Below, piece by piece: positions 1 through 7,695 of a stretch of 58,740 bases of DNA. This DNA comes from an uncultured Anaerolineales bacterium. GTDB taxonomy: Bacteria > Chloroflexota > Anaerolineae > Anaerolineales > Villigracilaceae. Location: assembly GCA_903873975.1 (NCBI GenBank), contig CAIQQN010000015.1, positions 1-58,740 of the forward strand, written 5' to 3'. Position numbers and translations under genes: made by a program. The notes below the pieces were generated by a model. The model saw only the letters and a program-made list of their open reading frames with translations, searched no databases and was not told where the DNA came from. Position 1 is the stretch's first letter, and every line of letters starts with the position of its first letter.

Positions 1-1
1 A

Positions 2-79
2 CCACAGGTCGAACATCAGGCGGCGGAAGACGCTCACTTTTCCTCCATTGCCAGCAAGTTAAATTTAACAAGTGGTTGA
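2..79 (+). CDS. C-terminal end of an upstream gene (partial)
   Basis: The frame beginning at base 2 is open to a TGA at 77-79 and would give the last 25 residues of a protein ending KLNLTSG. The residues are mixed and protein-like, and the stop lies just before the promoter of the next gene, which fits the end of a neighbouring gene. It is far too short to name a family. The frame starting at base 1 is also open here, so the choice is uncertain. Confidence 0.3.
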   Translation, partial: PQVEHQAAEDAHFSSIASKLNLTSG

Positions 80-88
80 AGGAATTCT

Positions 89-117
89 TTGACGGTTGGG
101 GGAACTTCCCTTATAAT
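89..117 (+). promoter_or_regulatory. Sigma70-type promoter of the EF-G-like gene
   Basis: TTGACG at 89-94 and TATAAT at 112-117 are separated by 17 nt, which is near-consensus. The predicted start site is about base 124, giving a leader of roughly 35 nt that contains AGAGG at 148-152 before the ATG at 160. This makes the upstream in-frame codon at 76 an unlikely start, because it lies before the promoter. Confidence 0.75.
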
Positions 118-159
118 CAGGCGGCTGGCATCAGCCTATCCTTCACTAGAGGTCCTCAC

Positions 160-2235
160 ATGAAAGAGTATACTACCGAGTTTATCCGAAATATCGCCCT
201 CATCTCGCATGGTTCGGGCGGAAAGACCATGCTGGCTGAGGCCTTTTTGCATGCCACCGGAGCTACCACCCGCCTGGGCAAAATTGACGATGGTACAACA
301 ACGTCCGATTTTGAAGATGAAGAGATCCGCCGCAGACTATCCCTCTCCACGAGTGTCATCCCGGTGGAGTACAAGGATTACAAAATAAACGTTCTGGATA
401 CGCCGGGTTACACCGACTTCATCGGCGAAGTCATCTCAGCTCTGCGCGTAGCCGATGGAGCCGTCATCCTGGTCGATTCCGTGGCCGGCCTGGAAGTCGG
501 TACCGAAATCGCCTGGGGTTACTGCGACACATTTAAACTGCCGCGCTTTCTGGTGGTTAATAAAATGGACCGCGACAACGCCGACTTCAAGAAAGTACTG
601 GACTCAGTGCAGGAATTTTCGCCCATCCGTCTGATTCCCGTCCAATTACCGTGGGGTGAACGGGCGGCCTTCAAGGGTGTGATTGACCTTATTTCGATGA
701 AGGCTTTCACCGCTGAAGGCAAGACCCCCGAAGAAATCCCCGCCGACCTCAGACCAGCCGCTGAAGCAGCCCGTACCAAACTCGTTGAAGCTGCCGCCGA
801 AGGCGAAGACAGCCTGCTGGAGAAGTACCTGGAAAGCGGCGAACTGACCAACGAGGAACTGATGCGCGGTCTGAAAGCTATTGTCCGCTCCGAAACATAC
901 ATCCCGGTCTTTGTAGCCGCTGGTGGGCATGAGAAGGGCGTCCTGCCTCTGTTAGAGGCTGTCATCAACCTGATCCCTTCTCCACAGGAGATCACAGATG
1001 TGGTCGCCCAGGGCAAGGGCGGCGAAGAGAAACTGATGGCAGCTGATACCGGTCCGCTGGCCATTTATGTCTGGAAGACGACCGCCGACCCGTTCGTCGG
1101 CAGGCTGACCTACTTCCGGGTCTATTCCGGTTCGCTCCAGGGCGATGCCCGCATCTGGAACCAGACCAAGGGCGCCGAAGAGCGCATGGCCGGTCTTGCC
1201 ATCATGCGCGGCAAGGAGACGATGCCGATCAAAGTGGTCCACAGCGGCGATATTGGCATCGTCGCCAAGTTGAGCGCCACCTCCACCGGCGACACGCTGA
1301 GCGACAAAGGTCACCCGTTGACCCTGCCGGTGCCTAAATACCCGAACGCCCTCTTCCGTGTGGCGATCAAACCCAGGACGCAGGCTGACGCGGCCAAGAT
1401 CAGCCCCACGCTCACCCGTCTCTGCGAAGAAGACATGACCCTTTCCTGGTTCCAGGAACATGCCACCGGTCAGACCATCCTGCAGGGGATGGGTGACCAG
1501 CACATTGACGTGGCCATCCGCCGCGCCGAGGGCAAGCTCCAGGTGGGTCTGACTACTGCCGAGCCAAAAGTACCGTACCGGGAAGGTATCACCAAAAAAG
1601 CCGATGCCATGTACCGCCACAAGAAGCAATCCGGCGGTTCAGGCCAGTTTGGTGAAGTCTGGTTGAGGATCGAGCCGTGCCCGGAAATGGACTTTGATTT
1701 TACCGACGAACTGGTCGGTATGAACCTTTCGAAATCCTATCTGCCGGCCATTGAAAAAGGTATCCATGCCACCTTGCAGACCGGTGTGATGGCAGGATTC
1801 CCGTTGAGCAACGTGCGCGTCATCGTCTACGATGGCAAGGAACACCCGGTCGACTCCAAGCCGGTGGCTTTCGAAATTGCCGGGCGCGAGGCCTTCAAGT
1901 TGGCTGTCCGTGATGCCAGTCCGGTGCTTTTCGAACCGATTATGAACGTGCGCATCACTGTCCCGGATGCAAACATGGGCGATGTAATGGGTGATATGAA
2001 TTCCCGTCGTGGGCGTGTCCAGGGTACCGAATCTGAGCGTGGACGTACGGTGGTCGTGGCCCAGGTCCCGCTGGCGGAAATGCTGCGCTACACCACGCAG
2101 CTGCGCTCCATCACCGGCGGAAGAGGTGTCTTCACCATGGAATTGAATCGCTACGAAATCGTCCCCAATCATCTGGCCCAGGAGATCATTACTGCCCACC
2201 AGAAGGAACTGGAAAAAAGCAAGGCAGACGAATAG
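160..2235 (+). CDS. fusA: Elongation factor G-like translational GTPase
   Basis: A 691-residue protein with the full EF-G layout: GTPase domain, EF-Tu-like domain 2, and the EF-G domains III-V. The P-loop is SHGSGGKT (residues 16-23), G3 is DTPGYTDF (80-87) and G4 is NKMD (134-137). In canonical EF-G the residue after DTPG is the catalytic histidine (DTPGHVDF); here it is Tyr84. Together with the divergent P-loop this points to the EF-G-like (EF-G2) branch found beside true EF-G in many bacteria, so it may be a paralogue and not the only translocase; its exact role cannot be read from sequence. The ATG at 160 is preferred over 76 because AGAGG lies 7 nt upstream and the promoter lies between the two. 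A terminator follows directly. Confidence 0.9.
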   Translation: MKEYTTEFIRNIALISHGSGGKTMLAEAFLHATGATTRLGKIDDGTTTSDFEDEEIRRRLSLSTSVIPVEYKDYKINVLDTPGYTDFIGEVISALRVADGAVILVDSVAGLEVGTEIAWGYCDTFKLPRFLVVNKMDRDNADFKKVLDSVQEFSPIRLIPVQLPWGERAAFKGVIDLISMKAFTAEGKTPEEIPADLRPAAEAARTKLVEAAAEGEDSLLEKYLESGELTNEELMRGLKAIVRSETYIPVFVAAGGHEKGVLPLLEAVINLIPSPQEITDVVAQGKGGEEKLMAADTGPLAIYVWKTTADPFVGRLTYFRVYSGSLQGDARIWNQTKGAEERMAGLAIMRGKETMPIKVVHSGDIGIVAKLSATSTGDTLSDKGHPLTLPVPKYPNALFRVAIKPRTQADAAKISPTLTRLCEEDMTLSWFQEHATGQTILQGMGDQHIDVAIRRAEGKLQVGLTTAEPKVPYREGITKKADAMYRHKKQSGGSGQFGEVWLRIEPCPEMDFDFTDELVGMNLSKSYLPAIEKGIHATLQTGVMAGFPLSNVRVIVYDGKEHPVDSKPVAFEIAGREAFKLAVRDASPVLFEPIMNVRITVPDANMGDVMGDMNSRRGRVQGTESERGRTVVVAQVPLAEMLRYTTQLRSITGGRGVFTMELNRYEIVPNHLAQEIITAHQKELEKSKADE

Positions 2236-2243
2236 ACCCCATC

Positions 2244-2285
2244 GGGGCGGGAACCTGTCCCGCCCCCTTCTTTATCTATTTTTCC
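2244..2285 (+). terminator. Rho-independent terminator after the EF-G-like gene
   Basis: A perfect 9-bp stem GGGGCGGGA / TCCCGCCCC (2244-2252 with 2258-2266) with a 5-nt loop starts 9 nt after the stop codon and is followed by a T-rich run ending about 2283. Confidence 0.85.
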
Positions 2286-2286
2286 C

Positions 2287-2314
2287 TTGACAAGAGCTGA
2301 TAATATCGTATAAT
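2287..2314 (+). promoter_or_regulatory. Consensus promoter for the cys leader and cysK-cysE
   Basis: TTGACA at 2287-2292 and TATAAT at 2309-2314, both perfect consensus, with a 16-nt spacer. Predicted start about 2321. It begins immediately after the upstream terminator and leaves an unusually long 5' leader of about 270 nt before cysK, which holds a short peptide ORF and two hairpins. Confidence 0.85.
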
Positions 2315-2352
2315 ATCTATCATATTACTCATAGAAACCTTGGAGAACTTTC

Positions 2353-2388
2353 ATGTTTATCTGCATTTGTCTGAGGCGGGGATCGTAG
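2353..2388 (+). CDS. Putative Cys-containing leader peptide (uORF)
   Basis: ATG at 2353 is preceded by TGGAG at 2341-2345 (7-nt spacing) and opens an 11-codon ORF, MFICICLRRGS, ending in TAG at 2386-2388. Two of the first six codons are Cys (TGC 2362-2364, TGT 2368-2370). It sits about 32 nt after the predicted start site of the transcript that carries cysK and cysE. By analogy with amino-acid leader peptides, and with the cysteine-responsive upstream ORFs described in mycobacteria, it could sense Cys-tRNA charging; that role is inferred. A second tiny frame, MTLVVK, starts at 2408 but has no Cys and only a weak binding site. Confidence 0.5.
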   Translation: MFICICLRRGS

Positions 2389-2395
2389 CCGCCTC
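2373..2395 (+). promoter_or_regulatory. Leader hairpin 1, overlapping the end of the Cys uORF
   Basis: Arms GAGGCGG (2373-2379) and CCGCCTC (2389-2395) form a perfect 7-bp stem around a 9-nt loop that contains the uORF stop codon. The 5' arm begins 3 nt after the second Cys codon, so a ribosome stalled at the Cys codons would mask it. It has no U-tract, so it is not itself a terminator. Confidence 0.55.
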
Positions 2396-2437
2396 GAAAA
2401 AGGTTAGATGACTTTGGTCGTCAAATAAACAATAATC

Positions 2438-2507
2438 AAAGGACGGCGAACGAGACCCCGCATGCGAAGTTTGTTCAACGCATGGCGCTTCGCGCCGTCC
2501 TTTTCGT
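2438..2507 (+). terminator. Terminator-like attenuator hairpin upstream of cysK
   Basis: An 11-bp perfect stem AAAGGACGGCG (2438-2448) / CGCCGTCCTTT (2493-2503), followed by TTTTCGTTT, encloses a second 6-bp hairpin CATGCG (2461-2466) / CGCATG (2479-2484). It lies inside the leader between promoter and cysK, where a terminator makes sense only if read-through is controlled. One possible competing pairing is GTCGTC (2417-2422) with GACGGC (2442-2447), 6 bp with one wobble. The attenuation role is inferred. Confidence 0.55.
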
Positions 2508-2592
2508 TTACATCGATTTCCTTGTCCCAGCCCCTCCTAAACCCTTCGACTTCATTTAGGGCAAGTGGGGAGAAGAAGAAAGAGAACCCAAA

Positions 2593-3525
2593 ATGAAAAT
2601 CGCAGATAATGTTACCGAACTGATTGGCAACACCCCGCTCGTACGTCTGAACCGTATCCCTCATGGGACAAAGGCGCAAATTGTCGCCAAATTGGAGTTC
2701 TACAACCCCGCTCATAGTGTTAAGGATCGTATTGGTGTAGCCATGATCGATGCCGCTGAAAAAGCGGGCAAAATCAAACCCAACACGATCATCCTCGAAC
2801 CCACCAGCGGTAACACCGGGATCGCCCTGGCAATGGTCTGCGCAGCACGCGGCTATAAGTGTGTCCTGACCATGCCGGAGACGATGAGCAAAGAGCGCCG
2901 AATGCTGCTGCGTGCCTATGGCGCGGAATTGATCCTGACGCCCGGCTCGGAAGGCATGGACGGAGCCATCCGGAAAGCCGAGGAACTGGCCGCAGCCGAC
3001 TCGCATTATTTCATCCCCCAGCAGTTCAAAAACCCGGCCAACCCGGAAATCCACCGCAGGACGACTGCCGAGGAAATCTGGCGTGACACGGACGGTAAGG
3101 TGGATATCCTTGTGGCTGGCGTCGGGACTGGTGGCACGATCACCGGCGTTGGCGAAGTGATCAAGAGCCGCAAACCGTCCTTCAAGGTGGTGGCCGTCGA
3201 GCCGGATGCTTCTCCAGTACTCTCCGCCGGGCAGAAAGGTCCACACAAGATTCAAGGTATCGGTGCAGGCTTTGTCCCGGATGTGCTGAATGTCAAAATC
3301 TATAACGAGATTATCCGCGTGAAGGATGAGGATTCCATGCAGACAGCTCGTCGCATGGCGCGTGAAGAAGGTCTGCTGGTAGGGATCTCCTCCGGCGCTG
3401 CGATCTGGGCTGCCCTGCAATTGGCCCGGCGCAAGGGAAATGCCGGTAAACTGATCGTGGTCATCATTCCCGATTTTGGCGAACGCTACCTGTCCACACC
3501 GCTGTTCGCTGACCTGGTTGATTAG
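2593..3525 (+). CDS. cysK: Cysteine synthase (O-acetylserine sulfhydrylase)
   Basis: A 310-residue PLP enzyme that makes L-cysteine from O-acetylserine and sulfide. The PLP-binding lysine is K44 in HSVKDR; the substrate loop TSGNTG is at 71-76; the phosphate-binding GVGTGGT is at 176-182; the SSG near the pyridine nitrogen is at 266-268. Length matches CysK. A purine-rich stretch AGAAAGAG precedes the ATG. cysE follows after 10 nt, so the enzyme and the supplier of its substrate are made together. A CysM-type enzyme using O-phosphoserine and the downstream CysO-like carrier is the alternative, but the adjacent serine acetyltransferase argues for O-acetylserine. Expression is probably governed by the leader at 2321-2592. 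Confidence 0.92.
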   Translation: MKIADNVTELIGNTPLVRLNRIPHGTKAQIVAKLEFYNPAHSVKDRIGVAMIDAAEKAGKIKPNTIILEPTSGNTGIALAMVCAARGYKCVLTMPETMSKERRMLLRAYGAELILTPGSEGMDGAIRKAEELAAADSHYFIPQQFKNPANPEIHRRTTAEEIWRDTDGKVDILVAGVGTGGTITGVGEVIKSRKPSFKVVAVEPDASPVLSAGQKGPHKIQGIGAGFVPDVLNVKIYNEIIRVKDEDSMQTARRMAREEGLLVGISSGAAIWAALQLARRKGNAGKLIVVIIPDFGERYLSTPLFADLVD

Positions 3526-3535
3526 GAGAGCAAAA

Positions 3536-4303
3536 ATGCAAGCGGAACACATTTCTCCTGCGGTTCTTTCTCCAACGGTCCGTGCTGAAAAACGCGGGAT
3601 GTTTGGCACCCTGCGCCGGGACATTGCATCGGTCTTCGAGCGCGACCCGGCTGCACGCAGTGTACTGGAAGTGCTGCTGCTCTATCCGGGTTTGCACGCC
3701 ATCTGGGGTCACCGCCTCTCCCATTGGCTGTGGACGCACAGGCTTAAACTGCTCGGGCGTTGGGTCTCGCAACTGACCCGCAACCTGACCGGCATCGAGA
3801 TCCATCCTGGTGCGATCATCGGCTCCGGCTTTTTCATTGACCATGGCATGGGTGTGGTCATCGGCGAGACCGCCGAAGTCGGCGAGGATGTCACCTTGTA
3901 CCACGGCGTGACACTGGGCGGAACCAGCCTGAATAAAGGGAAACGCCATCCCACACTCGGTGACCGGGTGGTTGTCGGGGCGGGAGCCAAAGTGCTGGGC
4001 GCTATCACAATTGGTGAGGATACCCGCATCGGCGCCAACGCTGTGGTGGTCAAGTCCATGCCGTCCAACTCGGTCGTGATCGGCGTGCCGGGACAGGTTG
4101 TAAGACGCTCCCTGCCACACCATGCCGGCGATGCACCTGATTTGAATCACACCACATTGCCGGATATCGTCGGTACAACGTTGAAACAACTGCTCGAGCG
4201 GGTGGATTCATTGGAGAACCGGGTGGAAGGCCACGAGGTTCAGAAGCTGCATATCCACGCGCCCGATGGTGAAATCTGGGAGGGCCAGGATTTTTCGATT
4301 TAA
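3536..4303 (+). CDS. cysE: Serine O-acetyltransferase
   Basis: A 255-residue enzyme that transfers acetyl from acetyl-CoA to serine, giving O-acetylserine for CysK. After a helical N-terminal part, residues about 85-190 form hexapeptide repeats of a left-handed beta helix. The Asp-His dyad is D102-H103 in [12 protein letters not shown]123 and the RHPTLGD loop (137-143) follow, as in SAT. The C-terminal tail after about 190 is long, acidic and helix-prone and lacks the Ile terminus typical of CysK-binding CysE. The ATG at 3536 has AGGAG at 3524-3528 overlapping the cysK stop, so the two are cotranscribed and probably translationally coupled. Confidence 0.92.
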   Translation: MQAEHISPAVLSPTVRAEKRGMFGTLRRDIASVFERDPAARSVLEVLLLYPGLHAIWGHRLSHWLWTHRLKLLGRWVSQLTRNLTGIEIHPGAIIGSGFFIDHGMGVVIGETAEVGEDVTLYHGVTLGGTSLNKGKRHPTLGDRVVVGAGAKVLGAITIGEDTRIGANAVVVKSMPSNSVVIGVPGQVVRRSLPHHAGDAPDLNHTTLPDIVGTTLKQLLERVDSLENRVEGHEVQKLHIHAPDGEIWEGQDFSI

Positions 4304-4354
4304 GTCCATTGGTTTTACTAATTCTCCCCTCCCCATATTTTATCTTAAGGCATG

Positions 4355-4384
4355 TTCACAAATTTATCCAAGAAGCAGTAAAAT
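4355..4384 (+). promoter_or_regulatory. Promoter for the CysO-like gene, apparently leaderless
   Basis: TTCACA at 4355-4360 and TAAAAT at 4379-4384 (18-nt spacer) each differ from consensus by one base. The -10 ends 6 nt before the ATG at 4391, placing the predicted start site at or next to that ATG; no Shine-Dalgarno sequence is present. Confidence 0.55.
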
Positions 4385-4390
4385 ATGGAA

Positions 4391-4663
4391 ATGCCTACAC
4401 TGAAAATGCCCTCGCCCCTGCGTTCTTACCTCAATGGACAAACCGAGGTGATGGTAAGCGGTACCACCGTGGAGCAGGCCATGCAAAGCCTGATGACGCA
4501 GTTCCCATCCCTGCGCCCGCACCTTACCAACAGCGCCGGGCAATTGCGGCCATTTGTCAATCTATTCCTGGGCGAGGATAATATCAAGGATCTAAAGGGG
4601 TTGGACACCCCGCTTGGCCCGGACGATGTTCTGCGCTTGGTCCCATCCGTGGCAGGTGGATGA
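4391..4663 (+). CDS. MoaD/ThiS-family sulfur carrier, CysO-like
   Basis: A 90-residue beta-grasp protein ending in the exposed Gly-Gly (89-90, SVAGG) that is adenylated and converted to a thiocarboxylate in this family. The overall pattern (PSPLRSYLNGQ at the start, RPFVNLFLGEDNI in the middle, AGG end) resembles mycobacterial CysO, which feeds sulfur into cysteine. Its stop is 1 nt before the MoeZ-type activating gene, and cysK-cysE lie just upstream, so a cysteine or molybdopterin/thiamin sulfur-relay role is plausible. The ATG at 4391 is chosen because the promoter -10 ends at 4384; an ATG at 4385 in the same frame would sit too close to it. No JAMM (Mec-type) protease is visible nearby. 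Confidence 0.8.
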   Translation: MPTLKMPSPLRSYLNGQTEVMVSGTTVEQAMQSLMTQFPSLRPHLTNSAGQLRPFVNLFLGEDNIKDLKGLDTPLGPDDVLRLVPSVAGG

Positions 4664-4664
4664 T

Positions 4665-5819
4665 ATGCTTCCCGAACTATCCCGTTCAGAAATCCTGCGC
4701 TATTCCCGCCACCTGCTTATCCCTGAAGTGGGGCTGGACGGGCAGCGCAAGCTCAAAGCCTCCTCAGCGCTCATTATTGGCACCGGCGGGCTTGGCTCCC
4801 CGGTGGCGCTCTATCTGGCCGCGGCCGGCGTGGGCCGCATCGGGCTGGTGGATTACGACGTGGTGGAAGAGTCCAACCTTCAGCGTCAGATCGTCCACGG
4901 GACCGGGAGCTTGGGCAGGCTCAAGGTCGAATCTGCCCGCACACGTCTCCTGGACCTGAATCCTGCCATCCAGGTGGACGCGTTCAACGAGCCCTTTACA
5001 TCCGCCAATGCTATGCGGATAGCCGATCCTTTTGATGTCATCATTGACTGTACCGACAACTTCCCAACCCGTTACCTCACCAACGACCTGTGCGTACTGA
5101 CCGGCAAGCCGAATATTTACGGGGCGGTTTACCGCTTCGAGGGGCAGGCCAGCGTTTTTTATGCCAGGGAAGGCCCTTGTTACCGCTGCCTGTTCCCAGA
5201 GCCTCCCCCGCCGGGATTGGTGCCCTCCTGCGCTGACGCCGGCGTGCTGGGCATCCTGCCGGGGACGATCGGCACGATCCAGGCCACCGAAGCGATCAAG
5301 TTCCTGCTTGGGATCGGCTCATCGCTGGTGGGGCGGCTGCTGCTTTATAACGCCCTCGACATGTCATTCGAGTATGTCAAGCTGAAAAAGAACCCGGAAT
5401 GCAAGGTCTGCGGCCCGCATCCCGAAGTGACCGCGCTGATCGACTACAACGAGTTTTGCGGCGTCCCGGGACTGGATCACGATGAAGGCTCGGCCGGCAG
5501 GGAGTGGGACATCACCGTAAGCGAGTTATCTGCCGGACTGCAAAGCGGCAAGCCCCTTCACCTGATCGACGTGCGCGAACCGCACGAATTGGCCATCTCG
5601 CACATCCAGGGTGCGCAGAACATCCCGCTGGGCGAACTGGCGGGGGCTCTCTCCAAACTGGATTCCTCCCGGGAGATCGTACTGTTCTGCAAAACGGGCT
5701 CGCGCTCTCGCCGTGCCCTCGAACTTCTGGTCAGCGCCGGGTTCAGGAAGGTGAAAAATCTGCAGGGGGGCATCAATGCCTGGGCAAGGGAAGTGGAAAA
5801 AAGCTTGCCAATCTATTAG
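4665..5819 (+). CDS. moeZ: Sulfur-carrier adenylyltransferase/sulfurtransferase (MoeB-rhodanese fusion)
   Basis: A 384-residue E1-like enzyme. Residues 1-250 are a MoeB/ThiF domain: nucleotide loop GTGGLGSP (39-46), DCTDNFPTRY (128-137), candidate catalytic Cys189, and a zinc site from C172-x2-C175 and C246-x2-C249. Residues 280-384 are a rhodanese domain with active-site loop FCKTGSRS (Cys342). It would adenylate the C-terminal glycine of the preceding carrier and transfer sulfur to it. The ATG at 4665 is 1 nt after the CysO-like stop, with AGGTGG upstream inside that gene. Size and layout match MoeZ of actinobacteria. This pairing is the best evidence for the carrier's CysO-like role. Confidence 0.9.
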   Translation: MLPELSRSEILRYSRHLLIPEVGLDGQRKLKASSALIIGTGGLGSPVALYLAAAGVGRIGLVDYDVVEESNLQRQIVHGTGSLGRLKVESARTRLLDLNPAIQVDAFNEPFTSANAMRIADPFDVIIDCTDNFPTRYLTNDLCVLTGKPNIYGAVYRFEGQASVFYAREGPCYRCLFPEPPPPGLVPSCADAGVLGILPGTIGTIQATEAIKFLLGIGSSLVGRLLLYNALDMSFEYVKLKKNPECKVCGPHPEVTALIDYNEFCGVPGLDHDEGSAGREWDITVSELSAGLQSGKPLHLIDVREPHELAISHIQGAQNIPLGELAGALSKLDSSREIVLFCKTGSRSRRALELLVSAGFRKVKNLQGGINAWAREVEKSLPIY

Positions 5820-6170
5820 ATAATCAAATCGTGCCCGGTTCAAATCTCCGGCCGGTCGCCTGGAGCTGGTGGAGAGGCGTCTTCCCCCCTTCCCGATGTG
5901 TTTTTCATCGGGGGTGGGGCCGGGGGTTGGGACATCGTCCCGGTGCTCTTCCGGGACATCAGGATGGCGATGGAAGATTGGACTGAGAGGAGGTGGGATG
6001 GGATGTCGTAGGGTTAGTCGGATCTACCAACGACCTGCGGTTCAGTTGGCGCCGAATCTGGCAAGGCTCGCTCCTATAACCAGAGCGAAGGCTGACAAGA
6101 CGCGCCACGCGTACCTGCGTCGAAGGCGGTTGGCAGCGATCCTTGTTGGGTGGCGGTCTACCCTAAAATC
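5820..6170. other. Intergenic region with repeat copy A; no gene seen
   Basis: Between the moeZ stop and the end of the minus-strand gene at 6171. Besides repeat copy A it holds a 7-bp hairpin GTCCCGG / CCGGGAC at 5937-5957, which could end the moeZ transcript but has no U-tract. Bases 5958-6170 show no convincing coding frame, promoter or RNA gene. A T-loop-like string at 5834-5851 was considered and rejected as a tRNA remnant. Confidence 0.5.
5883..5930. repeat. Dispersed inverted repeat, copy A
   Basis: A 48-nt element aligning with copies B (6751-6800) and C (7749-7798). It has the CCCGATGTG core, a T-rich loop and the ATCGGGGG...GGGG arm; one base of the loop is missing and the left arm is altered, so this is the most diverged copy. 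Confidence 0.65.
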
Positions 6171-6509
6171 TTATTTAGCAAGATGTTGGACAGCAGCCAG
6201 TATCTTTTTGGTTCCGCCGAACATTCCTCCCCACCCAATTAAGCTTCCATCAGCGAAGAACGCTGTTGATGTTATGGGGGCATCGCCATATTCGATTCTT
6301 ACCCAGTTATTGACGAAGTCTCTCCCCTGCTTTCCAAACGAGATACGTCTTATATTGGTGATGACTACTTTCTCTTTCTTCCCGCGAAACTCAAGCGAAT
6401 CTTCACTCACGATCAATTTTCCGGAATCCCTGAATGCCAGAATGTTCATATCGCGCCACTTGTTTTCATCAGGAAGGTACCAGACAGTATCGAACGTTTG
6501 TGTTGCCAT
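6171..6509 (-). CDS. Small protein of unknown function, PH-like beta fold suspected
   Basis: A 112-residue soluble protein. The alternating hydrophobic pattern with short turns (GKLIVSEDSLEFRG, EKVVITNIRRISFGKQG, NNWVRIEYG) followed by one C-terminal helix (KILAAVQHLAK) resembles bacterial PH/GRAM-like domains, but no family can be named with certainty. The start at 6509 is strongly supported by GGAGG seven nt upstream. It stands alone, facing moeZ, in a stretch rich in repeats. Confidence 0.7.
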   Translation of the reverse strand: MATQTFDTVWYLPDENKWRDMNILAFRDSGKLIVSEDSLEFRGKKEKVVITNIRRISFGKQGRDFVNNWVRIEYGDAPITSTAFFADGSLIGWGGMFGGTKKILAAVQHLAK

Positions 6510-6857
6510 TGCGTTCCTCCATTCTTGTCTTGGCTTGAAACTGATGACAGTTGACTAGCCGCCATAATTTTGGACACCGCCACACAATCGCGTTTATGTG
6601 GATCGCGTAACGGCTTATTGACGGTTTGGATAATTTCCAGATATGAGTATTATATGTCAATATACTAAAATGCTTACTTTTCTTTAAACAAACCCTTCAA
6701 CCCGTCTGCGCGCATAACCCGTCCGTAGCCGCCGCCTCCTTCGACGTCTTTCCCCCTCTCCCGATGTGTTGTTCCATCGGGGGAGGGGCCGGGGGTGAGG
6801 TTGGGATTTAGTCCCCACTGGGGAGCGGGCAAGTAAAGGCAAATTGCCCCAGCCAAC
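6510..6857. other. Intergenic region with repeat copy B; no gene seen
   Basis: Lies between two minus-strand genes. The AT-rich part 6600-6690 holds several TATAAT-like and TTGAC-like strings but no pair with good spacing toward the gene at 6509. Repeat copy B occupies 6751-6800. No reading frame here has a credible start or protein-like composition. Confidence 0.5.
6751..6800. repeat. Dispersed inverted repeat, copy B
   Basis: The best-formed copy: left arm at 6753-6766 and right arm at 6775-6788 pair over 14 bp with a single G-T wobble around an 8-nt loop, followed by the conserved tail GGGGGTGAGG. Same orientation as copies A and C. Confidence 0.8.
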
Positions 6858-7610
6858 CTATTTCTTCAAATCGTCAAGCATTTTCCTTGCGCCCGGCATG
6901 TATCTTTCCGGCACCTTCACTTTTCCGGACACGATCCCTTCGGCATATTCCACAGCCGCGGCAATATCTTCCGGTTTTTTCGTTGTGTTGGCAATGTTAT
7001 AGGCGCTCGCGCAGATCCAGAACTCATGATCATCCTTGATGGATGGTCGTGATGCAAGCAGGCAGATAAGCGCCTCCTGGTGGCGGTTCGCTCGCAGAAG
7101 ACCCATGGCAAAATCATACAAGCGGACCTTCAGGCTTTGAGCCAGTTCCATCCCCTGGAGACCTTTGATGAACGGCATCAGCCTCACCATCAGGATTTCC
7201 GCCAGCTCCTTGGCTGGCAGGGACTCCGGCAAGTGCGAATCTGGGTTTTCTTCGCGCGTCTCTTTGTAGCGTACAAGGATCTGGGCAAGATAGGTTATCA
7301 GCTCGAACCTCTGGCTGTTGCGGAAATCCCGTGTCACCGAGCCATAATCCAGGCAAAGGCTCTCGATTGGGAATTCCCTGCACACCTGCTCGATCTCACT
7401 GGCGGAATGGTCGCGTAATAGTCCGAAGAGATCCGCTATCCCTGAAAAATGATCCATTTGGTCGATCAAGCTGGACGATGCAGCCGGCGCTGTTTGGACC
7501 GGGGGACGCGGCGTCGCAGCCGGTCCTGGTTGGACTTGTGGGCGGGATCCCGCCGCGGTCGGGCTTACTTTCTTTTTGCCTTTTCCGAAAAAACGTTCGA
7601 AGATGCCCAT
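6858..7610 (-). CDS. Hypothetical protein with Pro-rich linker and TPR-like helices
   Basis: A 250-residue cytosolic protein. The first 12 residues are basic (MGIFERFFGKGKKK), residues about 15-50 are a Pro/Ala/Gln-rich linker, and the rest is all-helical with TPR-like patterning, for example residues about 180-240 (LICLLASRPSIKDDHEFWIC, then EDIAAAVEYAEGI). I do not recognise the family. A short basic start plus a flexible linker before a helical domain suggests a scaffold or adaptor, but this is a guess. No strong ribosome-binding site is visible; a promoter at 7696-7724 precedes it. Confidence 0.65.
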   Translation of the reverse strand: MGIFERFFGKGKKKVSPTAAGSRPQVQPGPAATPRPPVQTAPAASSSLIDQMDHFSGIADLFGLLRDHSASEIEQVCREFPIESLCLDYGSVTRDFRNSQRFELITYLAQILVRYKETREENPDSHLPESLPAKELAEILMVRLMPFIKGLQGMELAQSLKVRLYDFAMGLLRANRHQEALICLLASRPSIKDDHEFWICASAYNIANTTKKPEDIAAAVEYAEGIVSGKVKVPERYMPGARKMLDDLKK

Positions 7611-7695
7611 TTTGCGCTCATTTCACCATAACTGGAATCCGGTCACCCATATTCTGTCTGATATCCATGCTCCTCTGGCGATCGATGTCTTAATG

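Noticed and set aside
2462-2596. A 44-codon frame ending ATGA over the cysK start
   Set aside because: It lacks a Shine-Dalgarno, starts inside the attenuator hairpin, and its residues (many Ser, Pro, Leu) do not look like a leader peptide; the overlap is probably chance.
2404-3624. A 406-codon open frame on the minus strand across cysK
   Set aside because: It is fully antisense to the well-supported cysK gene; its composition (many His, Gln, Asp, Phe) is that of a shadow frame, and it has no promoter or ribosome-binding site.
5834-5851. GGTTCAAATC string resembling a tRNA T-loop, possibly an att-site scar
   Set aside because: The flanking bases form only a 4-bp stem with an oversized loop, no acceptor stem or CCA follows, and the moeZ gene ends 14 nt upstream, leaving no room for a tRNA body.
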